A DNA stretch of 64,000 nt from Monosiga brevicollis MX1 (lineage: Eukaryota > Opisthokonta > Choanoflagellata > Craspedida > Salpingoecidae). The stretch spans positions 629,450-693,449 of the forward strand of contig NW_001865054.1 of assembly GCF_000002865.3 (NCBI RefSeq), given 5' to 3'. This document shows positions 1 to 19,973 of this stretch, in pieces. Made by a program: the position numbers and the translations under genes. The notes below the pieces were generated by a model. It saw nothing but the letters and a program-made list of their open reading frames with translations. It was not told the DNA's origin and made no database searches. Every line of letters starts with the position of its first letter. Position 1 is the first letter of the stretch.

Positions 1-3000
1 ACGAATCGCTGTCGTCACCGGGCGCCGGTGTTGCACCCACACCCTTGGACTTGGGCACCAGCATACTGCAACGAAAACTCCTCAAATGTAAGCCGGGCAT
101 AAAGGCTGCCGATGGCCACAGGTGCGCCAGCCGATCAAAGACCAGCTCGGCAGTTCGTCGCAGCCGTGGAGCAAGCACTGGATCCAGCTCGGCTGCCCGT
201 GCCATAGCCACCCGCACAGTCTCAAGATCGGCACTCACACGCGACGTAGGATACAGCTGCTGCAACGCCTGCGCCCGATGCAAAATGGCCTCAAACACCT
301 CGCCTCCACGCTGAGCCAACATACCCGCCGTAGGCAACGCCGATAACCCCAGGGACTCAAGTGTGCCCCGCGTATCCGCCGAGAGTTCACGGCGTCCCCA
401 GCTCTGGAGCCCGTAGTCTCCCGCCATTGACAGTAGCTGCGCGCAACGACCCAAACTTTGCCCCGTCGCCTCGTCCAAAGTCGGAAGTCGGAAGTCCCCT
501 CCGCCCATCGTCGCATCAGAGGCACCGCCCGTGCCTGCTGCTGCCAGTTGTTCCACAAAGCCGGTCGCCCCCCGCAACGAGTGCGCCAGCAAGTATTGAA
601 AGACGCGCTGCACACCCTCATGTGGCTCCGAGGCATCCACCTCATTAGCCAGGCTCCGCAACATGGTCACTGCCTGGGTCACAGGCGCCATCAAAGCCCG
701 TAGGCTGGCCACATCGGTCAGGCGTGCTCGCACAGCGATCCGAGAGCCCCCATCTCTTCCTGCTGCGGCGTCTTTACCCTCCGCCTGAGATGGCACGCGT
801 CGCTGTTGGCGCTGTTGCTTCATCTGAACAGTTAAAGCTCGAGCCCGTTGCAACGATTCCTCCTCGCGCTTGACTCGCATCTCTAGCAGTTTGACTCGTT
901 CTGCTACTGGCAAGTCAGCAAGGTCCACGGTCATGTCCTCACCATCCACAGCCTCGACTCCATAGCCCGATACCGACCAGTTCTCGGTCTGGCGCAGTCG
1001 AGCCGGGTCCATTTGCCCAAAGAGAGCGACCAGCTCCTGCTCGCGCTGTTGCCGTAGTTGTTCTGCATGCTGCTGCAGCTTTTGCTCCAGTTGCGCCGTA
1101 CTCGCATCATCATGGCCCGGGGCCGACCACGCTTCAACGCTGCGTCCATTGCCATCCTCCACACCGACCCCCAATTGGTCGCATGTACGCCGTAGCTTTG
1201 CTTCAAAAGCCATGCGCTGCTGTGCGCCCTTTTGCTCCAGTAGGTTGCAGCGCTCCTGTAAGAATAGATTCTGCTCTTGGGCCGTGACCAGCTCGCCATC
1301 CAAGCCCTCTGCCTGCTCGCGTGCCAGCCTCAGTTGTTCTTGGCACTCCGCCACTACGGCCGGCCGCGGGCAGGATTTGCACGCGCAGTGAGGACAGCCA
1401 CGACAACTTTGCATAACAGACAGCACCATCGGAAGCGAGCCTTCAAGCAACAGAACGTACAGGTCTGGGTTAGGCGATCGACTTGTCGCTCCAAAGACAA
1501 AAAGGCGTCACGCGATGCCTTGCCGGTTTGAGGCAACTGAGGCATGGCCATCTGCTCAAATTCCGGTGCCACTGTGAATGCCGACGGATCCATTTCCCCG
1601 GAGTCGTCTTTCGTTGCACCGAGAGGATCGGCCTTTGAGGCCAGCTCCTGCTGTACCATCGCCTGTTCACGACCGGGTGCAGCCAGAACGCCCTGCAATG
1701 CTCGCTGTGCTTCTACATCCGTTTCTGGTGTGAGCATCACCTTTGTCAACAAGGGCAACGCACCACCCGTTTTGGAGCCCTGCAACCGCTCGCCGGCACT
1801 GCCACGCTGATGCTGTGGCGCCTGAGCCAGGTAACGGCAAACTGGACCAGCAAAGTAAGGCGCAGCAGCGGGATTGGCGGCCGCAAACGCCACAACGACT
1901 TCAAAGTCTTGGGGACCCAAGAGCTCGAGGCCACACACCGCTTGCACCAGCGCGTCTCGGTCGATCTGACCACTGCCGAGACCAGCTAACAAGCCGTCCG
2001 TCTGCGCGCCCTCGAGCGCTGCCCGGCTACTTCGCACATGACCCATGATCCATTGCAAAAAGTCAGGCGTCAACTGTCGGTTGTTCGTCAGCATTGTCCA
2101 CGCCCGCGTCTGGGCCGCCACGGGCGCGAACTTGGCCCGCTTGCCCACAAAGGCTTCTACAGCACCCATGACTTGAAAGGCATCGTGCATGCAGCCTCGT
2201 TCAACCTGCCAGCCCGTGACAGCATCAAGCACCTCCAGCGCCAACGTCGTGACCTCGCAGGCGTCAGCTGGGCGCGGAGCTGCAAGGCGCAATTGACCTT
2301 CGACCGCCACCCCCGCCAGTTCTTCAAGGGCCAAGGTCACGATAGCAGGCCGCACGTCGGCCTCAGCACCAGCCGTAGCAATGTGCACACTTTGGAACGA
2401 GAGGACATATTTTCGGGCCGCCTCGCGCAAGGTCGCGTTGCTGCTGTAAGCAAACGCGAGGACACGAGCCAGGATTGACGGATGCCAAATACCCAAAAGG
2501 CGCAGACAATCCATGGCAGCGGCAGCCACGTTCGACGCCTCGTCCTCTACAAACACGCCTAAAACCGCCTGATAGTAACAGCACCCGTGTAAGCTACTGA
2601 CCCACGTGGCCAACTCGAGCGTGAGTGTCATCCACTCAATGCTGACAAGAGAGCGTGGTTGAGCAAACACGTGCGTACTCACCTTGAGATTGCTACCATA
2701 CTGTGACAGCTCAGGCGCAAATGGCTGCAGTAAGAGCAAGCCATTACAGCGAGCTTCAGCATCGGTGGCCCGCAAAATGCGGGCAACCAGCTGATCCTCC
2801 AAGGCAGTAGCAAAGCGCTGCAACACTGTGGCTCGCGGATGACCCTGCGCATCATAGCCGTGCCTCGTAACCAGGCTAAGAGTCGTAACAACAGTATATT
2901 ATTTGTCATGGACCCGATCTCAGACACAGACAGCAAGCACATGCGCGTCAAGAGGGTCAAGGCCTGACAAGCAATCCATTTCGACATACTTGCGCAGTAC

Positions 3001-5188
3001 GGTGGTGCAAAAGAGAGAATACGGGGCATGAGCCAAATCAGCAAAGATCCCCAGCCCTTCCGCCCGTACATCATCTGGTATTGCAACGGCGCGAAACAAA
3101 ACAAGAGCGCTTGCACTCAGGCAGGCAGCCCAATGGACATGTTCCGTCCGTGCCAACAAATCTGTTAATACAGCACCAACCAACATGGAGCTAGGTTAGC
3201 TCACGGTGAAATGAATTACCCCAAGACACATGCACTGCCGCCGCTACCGCCACGCTGTTGAAGGCGAAACGAAAGTGGGTCACTCGACCAAGGAAAACAC
3301 CGTGAGAGTGAACTCACTGCTCAGAGCTGTGCGAGCAGGCTGACGATGGTGGGCGCTGTTGTGCAGAAACACGGACATCAGGTACTCTGCTGCTGCCGGC
3401 GCACAAGAAGACTGCACGGACGCAATTCAAGGTTGGTGAGTCTGAAACTTCACGAGCGGCCACTGGGCCGGGAACAAGGGGAAGCCGCCCAGATGTGATG
3501 GACCAGGAGGCGGGTAAGTCACGTTGATTAGCAGTCTGCGCAGGAACTCAAACGTACGTCATTGCTCTCCTCAAGGACTTGGGAAGCAGCTTGGACCTTG
3601 CCGGCTGAGACAAGGCGTGCTTTGCTGAGCAATTGATAAAGGGGAGTTGCAATGGCATCCGCCGGCTGAGCAGCTAAATAGGCATCCAAAGTGGCATGGC
3701 TATCGTGGCGCTCAACCGTTAGCACCAGCTCATGCAATACCGCATCGCTCAGCACATCATAGACAGTGTCTGTGACATGCTCCGTTGAAGCCACAAGGTC
3801 TCCCAACGCAAGCACCCACGCCAGCCAATGCTCATCAAACTCTGCAGAAGACGCCTCGTGAATGGCTTTTTCCATCAGGACGAGCAGTGCTTCTGCGGCG
3901 GCGCTGGGACGCAAGTACAGCGCAGAGGCTTGTATAAAGGCCTGACGATGCTCCCGGGAGTTGGACGGGCTTTGCAGATGAAAACCAAGCTGTTGGACCA
4001 AGATTTTGGGTAACGTGCCACTTGGCATGGCTTGCAAAATGCGCGCTGTTGTTGCACGTGCCCGAGCACAAGTTGCTCCAAAGAAAAGATCCTGCAAGGC
4101 CGAGAAGAATGAGCCTTGAAGTTGTACAAGCTGCGCCTGCTCTGGCGCTAGCTCCAGCTCGCCAGCCGAAGCTCGAACTCGCGTTTCCTGATCGCACTGC
4201 TGGCGGTCCAAGTCGGCCGCCACGTGCACAGCCACAAAGTGGAGGAAACGCAGAAACCAGTCAGGACTAGCGCCTGACGCTGTGGAAGGTTTGCCCTCCA
4301 ACAAGCCTACAATTGGCGCCAGTAAACTGATGGGGAGGCGCCGCGGTTTGTCGGATGGCCAGCGGTGAAGAGCATTCATGATGGCGCCAAGAGCATTTGG
4401 AGCATCTGAGTGGCGATCCGCCAGCGGTGCCAGAACGGCGGCACTCTGAACTAGGGCCACGACATCATCGATGGAGCTCGGTGTCAGACTGCCAACACCT
4501 TTGAACGCTGCAAGGTCGACTTGACCGGTGGACTCGAGCTCTGCGGCGTGCCGAGCACACCAGGCAAGGAGCGTGCTGGTCAGATTGACAGCGCGCACCA
4601 AACTATGTGCACACGTCTGAGTGGGCCCTGGCGAGCCTCCAAGGAGATGTAATAGACGTTTTGTGCCCTGAGAGGTGCAGTGTTATTGAATTGCACCCCG
4701 AAAAAGGATACGCGAAGACGAATGAGAGGCCAAGAGGGAACAGGGCAGGAGGAGGGGTCAGTGGGAGAAAGCAACGAGACACGCACCGCATCATGAGCTT
4801 GAAAGGCTGCGCAAACGTGACTTGGAGCATTCGCCTCGATAAGGAATTGAAGCAAGGCGGGTGCTGATTGATAAGGCAGAAACTTGTTCTGCACAAGCAT
4901 GTTCAGTGCTGGAGCGATAAGCCTCTGCACTGCATCCAGATCAGCGCCGTCAGGGCCCGTCTGCGTACTCAACTTCCCTCGTGATCCAGAAGGCTCCGGT
5001 GCTTGCTTGGCCCGACGCTGCTGTTGCCGTTGTGCCACGCGGCTGGCAGCATCATTGACCCCCACGAGCGACGCCTGTTTGTCTGAGTCAGGGTCGTCGC
5101 TTCGCAAGCGCAGCAGCAACCTCTGGCGGACCGCGCCATCGCGGTGAGCCAAAAGCTGCTCCGCCTCGGAGCCGCTGCTCAACACCAT
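1..5188 (-). CDS. Unidentified HEAT/ARM-like solenoid and coiled-coil protein, partial (3' end outside window)
   Basis: I do not recognise this gene. It starts at the ATG at 5188 (MVLSSGSEAEQLLAHRDG) and runs leftward off the window. Exons seen: about 5188-4800, about 4600-3540, about 3186-2930, about 2870-1512, and 1464 to the edge. A 47-nt GT-AG intron at 1465-1511 would join the last two frames in phase. The first four exons are rich in Leu/Ala amphipathic helices in the style of HEAT/ARM repeats. The last exon opens with a cysteine cluster (CRGCPHCACKSC, about 1371-1406), followed by about 200 residues of Glu/Gln/Arg/Leu coiled coil and then more helical sequence. A solenoid followed by a coiled coil recalls proteins such as CIP2A, but I see no convincing sequence match. 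It could also be two genes, with a break near 1.45 kb. Confidence 0.55.
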
Positions 5189-5649
5189 GATCAGGCCCTG
5201 CCCGCCTCACTTCGCTAGCTTGGAATAGCGCACTCACAGGCAACCCCCGGTGGCGAGCCGAGCATTCGCCAAGCGAGCTTGCCAATGGGTCGCTTGAATG
5301 AGAAAAGAGGCGCAGAGATCCTTGTTGTTTGTTTGTTTGTTTTGTCTGACGTTTTAAAATCGGTGGTTCAACAAAGTGATCTGTGTTATTGTTGTTGCAG
5401 AGCCGCTCTGCCGTTGCATTCCCCTTCCCCCTTTGCTTCGTTGAACGAGGGTGTACAAACATCAGTAGGGCCAGAGCACAGGCGTGAATTCTGGGCACAC
5501 ACACACGCACACACAAAATACTCACAGCACAGCGACACAAAGGCAACCACCGCTCCAACAAGCATGCAGAGGGATCGAGGACGCCACGTGCCACCCGCTT
5601 TGGAGTGACTGAAAAAGGAATGAGAATTGACATGCAAACACAATTGTCA
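5189..5649. other. Intergenic, between solenoid gene start and NCKAP1 end
   Basis: No coding signal on either strand. It holds a short CA-rich stretch near 5498-5516 and otherwise mixed sequence. It should contain the promoter of the minus-strand gene to its left and the 3' UTR of NCKAP1. Confidence 0.5.
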
Positions 5650-11866
<6,217 letters not shown>

Positions 11867-12389
11867 CGTGAACGAGCGTTGCGGGCAGCAAAGCACCTCC
11901 ACGCCAAAGGCGAGCAGACTCTTCCAAGTTTATTGACCTGTAGCCAGACCAAGTCAACAAGATGGCAGGCACATTGAATCCCCATCGGCAAGAAACGGTC
12001 AGCCTCAGTATCATTCCCAGCTGATCGGAACCTCCGATCCCCCTTTCTGCTGAACAACAAAGAGAAACCCCCAACAAATCCTGCCAAGCACGTCACTTGA
12101 TGATCGCCCTCCCCAAGCCCTGTCGTGTCCTGTCCCCATCGCCTACACCGTGTCTCGCCATCAAGGCCACAGGCACAGCCCTGCCGACCCTCGACCGGCT
12201 CACCTCGAAAGCAAAACACCAACACCAACAAGGGAAAAGTAATAAAGAGAGAAGAGAGGGAGAGTGTGTGATGATTCACTGGCGCTGAGTTGTAGGTGTC
12301 TGTCCGTGTGTCGTTTTGAGTACAACTGGTGTTTTGAACGACGAAAATCTGGAATGTCATGGTTTTATGATGAACCAACATTTAACATT
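11867..12389. other. Intergenic, between NCKAP1 start and TRAPPC8 end
   Basis: About 520 bp with no coding signal. It should carry the NCKAP1 promoter and 5' UTR and the TRAPPC8 3' UTR. I see no clear regulatory motif. Confidence 0.45.
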
Positions 12390-14820
12390 CTAAGCCTGCG
12401 AAGATTCTGCAAGGGGCGACGAGGGTGTTGGGACATTGGCAGCAGCCTGTTCCAGAACGACAAGAAATTGGTCATCAAGGCGCGTCGTTATGACGCGCCG
12501 AGTCGCCGGATCTGCCAAGGTCTCGAGCCAGACATGGAAACCATGAAGGTTGAAGGTGCCTGGACTCGTCACACAAGCCTCAAAGACAAACGTCAAGCCG
12601 TCATTGGTGTTGTTGGCTGCCTGCCGCCGCACAGTCTACGCACAAGCAACACGTTGGTGCACAGATCAGAAACAGATCGAGAGACATACATGCCAAAGCA
12701 ATCCGTGACATGTGAAAAGACGTTTCACAATGCTGACCTTGCCGGGCCAAAACAGCCCCGTGGCGTTGGCTCTGTAGCGTAATTGATAGCAACAACCAGG
12801 TCGATGAGTAAAGCTTGAAGGATGAGCCCGGCATTTCCGACCCGATGTGCTCCAGCCCGAACGACATGAACGACCCAGCAGGCTCAACGTACGATCCAGT
12901 TGTGTTGCGAGGAGCGCGACAGCAGACATGGCTCTGCCGGTCGCTTGGCGGTAGATTGGATACATTGAGCGTCACCTTGACACGACAGCACCTAAGTGCC
13001 CACAAGCAGGTTGAGTACGTGGACGTTGGAACGACGACCCAACCACCCATGAGATGTGATCCCTCACGGAACAGCCAAAAGACAAGCCTTTCACTATGTT
13101 CATCCCTGACGACCACGATGGCAGTGAGGGAAAAGCAACAGGCACGAACCGATCGACTGAAAAGTCGTGCACGACAACTGATTCGTAATCCAAGACCACA
13201 TGCACAGCCTCGTTGAGCGCCACACCTATGGCCGGCAATGATGGGATAAAGCGACCCAAGCATGACCAGTGTGAGAAAATAAGCTGATCAAGTTTTCTGT
13301 TGACGGCTGATCTGCTCGTGATGGACAAAAAACGCACCCTGATCCCAGCTTGTGAGGGGGCACGTGGTGACTGCCCGCTCGACCTGGGCGTGAGAGTCTG
13401 ACCAGATGATCAGAACAAATGGTTCTTGATTGGGCATCCGGCGATTGCATTCAGCTGCCAGAACTGCACTGTCCGCCTCGTCTGCCAGCACGGCATCCAG
13501 ACTCTGGCGCTGGGCTGAAGCCCGCACGCAAGGTAAGGTCACCAAGGGGTGGCTATCGGCCGTCACCTCAGAAGGCAGATTGCCTTGGCTGCTAGGCGTG
13601 AGTGCCCAGTCAGTGTTGACCAGGCAAAAGCGCCGAATGGTGGCGGTGTTGGCCAAGTGCGAGCGCAACCGCAATGTCAGGAATCCCTGTGCCTCTTCCT
13701 GGCCATGTAGAGCCAATCCGGCTTCAACATGCAGACTCGGTTGCACAACGATGCGCTCGGCCAAGCGTGAGGTACGAAAGGGCAGCTCGGCCGCCGGCTG
13801 CGCGCCCGCATAGCCTGCCATCAGGCTTAGGCAATGATCACCGGGTGAATCCAGGGTCACCCAGCAGCGTACAACAAGCTCGGCCCCCGCGGCAATGCCT
13901 TCCGGAGGAAGGGGCACCGCAACCGCTCGCTCGCCGGCCGCAGTGGTCTAAAAGAGCATGCACACCGCAAAACAGCGCCAAAAATTGAGATCAACGACAG
14001 CAGATTGATAAAGGCCCTGATGAACCCGCAGGAAACCTAGAGTCCCTATCATATCCTTCCAGCGAATCGCCTTCTTTGCCATTCGCCACCAACACCACCA
14101 CCCCCTCGCACCAGTAGCGTGTTTGCCGTCGTTGGGTCCAAAACTTGGAAAGAATTGCCACTATTTGATCAGCAGATGTCAGGAAAAAGTGGCTGGTCCA
14201 GGTCTGAGGCGTGCGTTTGGTGTGACTCACAGTGACGTTGCTAGCTTCAACTGCGCAACGGGCTCGTCGCCAACATTTTTTACCGCTACTTCAAATGAGG
14301 TCGTTTCCCCCTTGAGCACCACGTGCTTTAGCCTGCGTGTCTACATGATTGTTGTCAAAAGGAATGAGGGTACAGAGAGCCGAGCTATTTGAGAATAATA
14401 GGGGAAAAAGCACAACAACGTGCGTAGCTGTGGCACAAGAGAGCAAATGCTCACAATGCTCACCTCCAATACAACGCGCGGGGTAGGGGGCACAATACGC
14501 GGCTGCAAACGCAAATCTGGGCCGTAGTGCTTTTCTACACACCCAACATAACCTGCCATGAGGCACACGAAATTGTCTCGTAGGCTTGCGAGACCGGCTC
14601 TGGCATAGCAGCCAAAACATAGCGGTGGAAAATTCTCGGACCGGTAAAGTGTTCGGGCTTGGTATTCAAACGCTTGCCCTGCAACTCAAACAGCGTGGCA
14701 CCGGCAACAGCCACACCAGACTCGCGTAGTTCGTATCTAAACAATCCACAATCAGGAACACCCACAAGCCACCCAGAGTGGCAACATTGAGTTTGCGTTT
14801 TTTTCTTTTTTTTTTTTCTT

Positions 14821-14855
<35 letters not shown>

Positions 14856-17800
14856 ACTTGATCCTTCTTTTCACAAAAAAAGACCGAACAAGAGATCTCA
14901 GCTCCCTTTGCAAATGACATACCGCAATCCCTTCAAGATTAGGGTGCCTGGACGAAGCGGAGTGACAGAAAGTGCCACCGGCAGAGCCTGCTCCGGCCCC
15001 AGAGCAACCTCTACCAACGAAGTGCTTTCCATAAGAGCAGGTTTGGAGGAGCAGGTGCGCGTCGCTACAAAGCGCGCGCGCGCCAGGAGCTCGTCGTCTT
15101 GAGCTGTGCTTGCGGACTGCTGTGCCGTGTCTTCTGCTTGAGCCCCGGCCTCAATAAAGTCACAAATCAATGCGACTTGAGCAAGATGGAGGGTAGTTTG
15201 CAGCGGATTGCGCAAGAGCAGAGAGATGATCAGGCTCTCATTGACTACGCTTAGAGGAGCCAATGTGACGGGCTCCAGAGCGGATAGGGCGCCCGGCAAG
15301 ACCACCTGCCACGTCGTTGATACAGCCACATCATCGTGAGAAGAGGTGCCCAGATCCATGGGCAAAAGGCGTCGCACCCTTCAACTTACACAAGGCGCCT
15401 TGAAGCTGGCACTCAAGGCATCCTGCAGGCGCTGCCACGCAGGCTATTCAAGAGAGCGGCGGCCGAGGTGAGCGCACGCAGCTGAGCAGCACGGTCCGCT
15501 GGTTGGCATTGCTTAAACAAGATACACCAGCAAAGCGGCTCAATCCCACAGACCGAATCAAGCTGTAGAGCGTAGTCATCTTGTGTCGAGTTGCTCAGCT
15601 CAGCAAACTGAATCGTGACGTCGCGCGAAGGAATGTCGGGAAGCGCAATTGTTTGCAGGATCTCAAAGTTTGGTTGCGCTGCACCCGCACGTTGCAACAC
15701 ATCTCCGTGTACCTGTCGAAATTTGCTGTTGACAATGGTGGTGGCGCAATAGACAAGTATTAAGCGGATTGAGTCAGAATGCATCAAGTTGGGCTAGTGC
15801 TAGCCCTGTCGGGAAAGGCTCCCCTTGCCTCACGATGCAGGCTGGCCATCACAAACTGCACAAACGAACTTGGAGGCTTGGAGATAATCGCGAACTAAGG
15901 CTTGCTGCTTGGAAGCAGACAGCGTGGCACCCAGGCGCGCCAGGTGATCAAAACAGTAAAGAGTGTACTGAATCAGCCCGGATAGCAATGGCACGAAAGG
16001 AAGAGGAGGATTTTTTGCACGTGAGATGGTGGCGCCCATTCATCTACAAACATCAAAAAGCCAGCATAGACAACCAATTCTCAGCAAAATCTTACGGAAA
16101 AATGATTCAAGTAGGCCGTCTGGCGCGCCATGGTGGTGAGGAGTCGAGCCTCCACCAGGCCCCATCGCTTGTTCTTAATCATATGCCAGCCGCTAAGGAG
16201 ACAACGCAGCGCCAAGCTCGAGGCGGCTGCCCCCGCATAACAGTGGCCCGCCTGAATAAAGTTGAAGGCAGCCTTGCGATGAGCGCTTGGGTGTTGTTTG
16301 ATGTAAAGCTCGGCAACCTATTGAAAGAAATGGGTGAAATTCAGCCATGGCCCATTGTAGCTTGCAAGCACCACACCATGGCGCAGAGGAACACAGCGCA
16401 CTTGTTCGTAGACGAGACCCGCATCGAGGGGTCCGGGAAAGGAGCTGGATCGCAAGAGACGCAACCACAGTACAATCTACACGGAACACAAGGCGGCAGC
16501 AGGTCCCCGCGTGAACGGCAGTGGATCTGATGACCAGCAAGTGTGCTGCCCAGCGCCGGCTCGTACCGCCTCGCTGTATTGGCGCCGCGATTGGAGCACA
16601 TGTGTATAGGTCAGAACCAGGCGCATGGCATATGCACCCAGTCCTTTTTCCGGTAAAAAGGCTGCAAGTGCCTTGTCAAAGTAAGTCTGGTCTGCCGTGG
16701 GTACGTCGACAAAGCTCATGCATACGGCAAACATTTCACTGGCCGAGGCAGCATGGCGCGTGGCCTTGTCGTTGTTAAAATCCTTACGCAGCTGTGAGTA
16801 ATGTGAAGCTGCGCTCTTGTAATTCTGCAGACAAGGGATCGAGGGCGCAACACCAGGACAATGAGAATTGCGAGATGAAAGGTCGGAAATGGGTGGTTCA
16901 AAGGTGGGCCCGAACGCAAGTAAATTCCCACGGCCTTGAGGTGACAGGCGTGTGACCCTGACGCGAGCCAGATACGGCTGCTGCGCCCGGTTAATGTCAA
17001 GTACCCGGAACATCAGAACCAAGATCATATACCTGAAGAAAAAAGGTCAGGTCAGCGAGTCGACGTTGTTGCGCCTCCGTGGAGAGCATGCCATAGACGC
17101 TGCCACCCAAGCCAGCATCACTGGCAGCCGATGTTGCCTTACTACCCCACAGCTTGAGCAACTTGAAGGAACTCTTGCCCTTGCGAGCCGTTGCCACCTG
17201 GTTTTTGAAGGATCAGTGAGATGTGCCTTGCCCACTGCTGAGTGACTCAACGAGACGCCACAGGTACGCACCGTGTCCTCAAGCTCAGCCACCTTGCGTT
17301 GCAGCTGCGGAAGGATGCCTTGCACCATGAGCGTCTCCAAAGCACGAGATATTCTACACAAGATGCGCAATATCAAAGTTGTGGGTTATCAGACGTCTCG
17401 AAAGGGTTGTTCTCGCACGCTAATGAGGCGGCATAAGAGGCCTTCAAACCTTTGCGCGTCCTCTGAAGTGAGCAAACGTCCCACACGAGCCTGGGCGACT
17501 TGGTCCGGCTATGGGTGAAGCAAAAACAAAGTATACACGCACTGAACAACAAGCACCAGAGGACACAGTAGCCCCACAGCCTCGAGTTGAAAGACGCACC
17601 GAAGGACCAAGCTCAGCTTGGGCCTCTGACTCGGCTGCCATCGAGCTGAGGGGATCAGAGGCCTCTGAAGCTTCACAGACGGTGGATGGCGATCATGGTC
17701 GAGAACGTAAGAAATGAACGATGATGAACGCACCTTCAAAGCAAACAAGAGAGGGATCAGGACTCACCAGGACTGCGGCGCAAGGAGCTGGACGAGGAAC

Positions 17801-19242
17801 GTCGACTGTGACGACGATGAGCGTTGGCCATGGCAGCCTTTCGGCGTGCCATTACATCGGGCAAGCAGCGAAACCATTGTTCCTCGGAAACCATGTCAGC
17901 CAATTGGCTGTCTGTCTGTTCTTTTTGGGCTGCTGTCGGGCAGGATCAACATTGATCGGGTGAGTGGAGTCAGGGGCAAGGAAACCAACACCCTCAGAAG
18001 AGATGAAAAAGGAGAGACAACCAGAGACAAATACAAGAGGATGCGTGTGTGTGCGTGTGTGTGTGCGCGCGCGCACGCACACACACACATATACAACAAA
18101 ACACAAAGAATCAGGTACTACATCTAGATTAAGCGCTTATTGACTGACCCCGTGAATTAAGAGTCAGCAGGACACACGTGGCACCATTCACGGCAGCTTG
18201 CAGCGCCTGCCAGGGTGTGGTCGTGACCATGGTGAGTACATGACTGATTGCAGCTGGCACGCAGATCAACAAACGCCACTCCAGAAGTAGACGTAAACAC
18301 GGACCTGGAGGCGCTCCTCGGCGTGAGCCAGAGAGCACTTGTCCGGTTCGTGGAGAAGCAAATATACGGCCGGAATGGTTTGATGCATGAAATCATATTT
18401 ACGATAAAGATCCAAGGGCTAATGCCAGTGCAGGTGACATGTGGGATGAGCCTGGGACTGTCAGCATGAGCCCACGATTTGATGCTGAGCCGAGCTGGTC
18501 CCTCAAGTAAGCATGTACTATGGCCAGACCTTGGCTGGATGAAAAGCTTCGACCATATCCGCCACACAAGCGGGGTTGTGGGCTGCATCAGCAACCAAGG
18601 CGGCCACCGGGTGATTGATCGTCTCAAAGTCCACGGGCTCAAAAGTGCGCAAGTAATGGCTACGATATGCCTCAAACCAGGGCGTATTGTGGGGCTGCAG
18701 CTCGGCTGGGTCAGCCCACAACTCGTCCAAGTTTGGGTTGTGGTGTACAACGCTTGAGGTGAGCGTGTGCGCACGGCGATCGCTCGACGGCACGTAATCC
18801 CGCTACCCTCGACGAAGCAGGCAAGACAGCGGGGTGAGTTGATGTAGCATGGCAGTGAGAGAATTGTCTTTCAGTTGCGCACGCATCAGAGATAGTGTCG
18901 GCGAAACTGACCGCATCGCGAAGGCGCATGGAGATGGTAGTAACCTTGGCCCGACCATCCGGCCCCTTGACTAAAGCATCGAGTACCAACAAGAAGAGCA
19001 CATGGTCAGGTGGTAGACCAAAGATCGCCGTCATATTGACCACTGCAACCAGCAAAAGAAGTCGCGAGCAGAACGGGGCTGGCGGCAGAATACTCACCGC
19101 CCCACGGCACATCACAAAAGGGGCTCAACAGTTCGGCGAGACTCAGGTCATTGCGCGAAGCGAGCTGATCCGCCTCGGGCGAGGCCAGCAGGACAACACT
19201 CGGCGAATATGCTTCGCGCAGAAACTGCTTCAGGCTGGCCAT
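12390..19242 (-). CDS. TRAPPC8: TRAPP complex subunit 8 (Trs85 family)
   Basis: Subunit specific to TRAPP III, which activates Rab1/Ypt1 in secretion and autophagosome formation. The start at 19242 (MASLKQFLREAYSPSVVLLA, then LSLAELLSPFCDV) matches human SVQELIPDSFVPCVAALCSD and LSFAELLKPF; exon 1 ends at 19098 with a GTGAGT donor. Other matches: TPWFEAYRSHYLR (near 18670), human TPWFESYRETFLQ; TIPAVYLLLHEPDK (near 18350), human NTLKYYVLLHDVS; RRLADLTFFLQVYDL (near 17050), human RKMADLCFLVQHYDL; LRKDFNNDKATRHAA (near 16770), human AKKDFLNDQAMLYAA; LELQG-type strand FELQGKRLN (near 14680), human LEIQGPRLN; and a C-terminal Ig-like beta region to the stop at 12390-12392. There are about 20 short exons. 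Exon borders in the middle were not all resolved. Confidence 0.92.
14797..14854. repeat. Poly-T tract in TRAPPC8 intron
   Basis: A run of T with a few C, 58 bp on the plus strand (poly-A on the coding strand). It sits in the intron between the exon ending near 14730 and the exon beginning near 14925. Either a slippage-prone homopolymer or the old poly-A of a retroposed piece; no flanking element is recognisable. Confidence 0.9.
18041..18095. repeat. Alternating purine-pyrimidine palindrome (Z-DNA/cruciform candidate)
   Basis: 55 bp of strict purine-pyrimidine alternation: a GT-rich arm, a central GCGCGCGC, then a CA-rich arm, so the left arm can pair with the right. It lies in a TRAPPC8 intron. 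Confidence 0.85.
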
Positions 19243-19973
19243 GCTTGTCAGTCGCCTGGTGGCGGGGCTGCCAATCGACAAACGGTGTGGTCGGCGCTAA
19301 TGAAATGCTGTTGTGCTGCTGCCGCAGCGACAGCCAAAGTGGTAGCTCAGACCAATACTGGAAAACGCAGAGACCGCAACAACAGTGGATCCAAGCAAGC
19401 CAGAGGTCGCGAATGAGACGAGAGTGTTTGCACAGGCAAAAAGTGCATCGGGAGGTGACCAGAGCCTCAAGCCAACCGCATGCCCCCACCAGCTCCAGAG
19501 CAGCGTTCTCACCCGCGCTTCGAGACTGGGCGAGCGGGAACGCACGCCAGTGCCACAAGCAAACCCAGTCGGAGACGAAATCCGATCTGACGACACACAC
19601 ACAGCTCTGACCAGAAAATCCTTCATTACATTTGGTAGAAGTGCTGGGGTCAGTTGTTCAGTGTCAACTATAAAGTTACCCCCGCTTCTCTCTTCCCGCT
19701 GTTTTCCTTTTTGTCATTGAAGCATCTCAAGCAGGTTGGTTGGTGGTGGCAGCGAGCTGCTGCTGGAGAGCGGCAGCGGCGCCGTGCTCTTGGCCTGAGA
19801 GTACTGTGACGTTGTAGAACGCGGCCCACTTGATGGAGCTGGCATTGTTCTGTTCAACTCTTTGCGCTTTTGATTTGCTGTCTTCATCATGTGCTGCCGC
19901 AGCGCTATTTTTTTTTTTTTCGAGGTGGTGCGTGGCTGAGCTCATAGCTTTTTGCTCCGCAGGAATCATCACC
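19243..19973. promoter_or_regulatory. Bidirectional intergenic region, TRAPPC8 / NDUFB9
   Basis: 731 bp separate two head-to-head starts. No convincing coding sequence. A pyrimidine-rich tract ending in CCGCAG (about 19947-19961) just before the NDUFB9 start looks like a splice acceptor, so NDUFB9 may have a 5' UTR intron or a further upstream exon. Confidence 0.4.
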
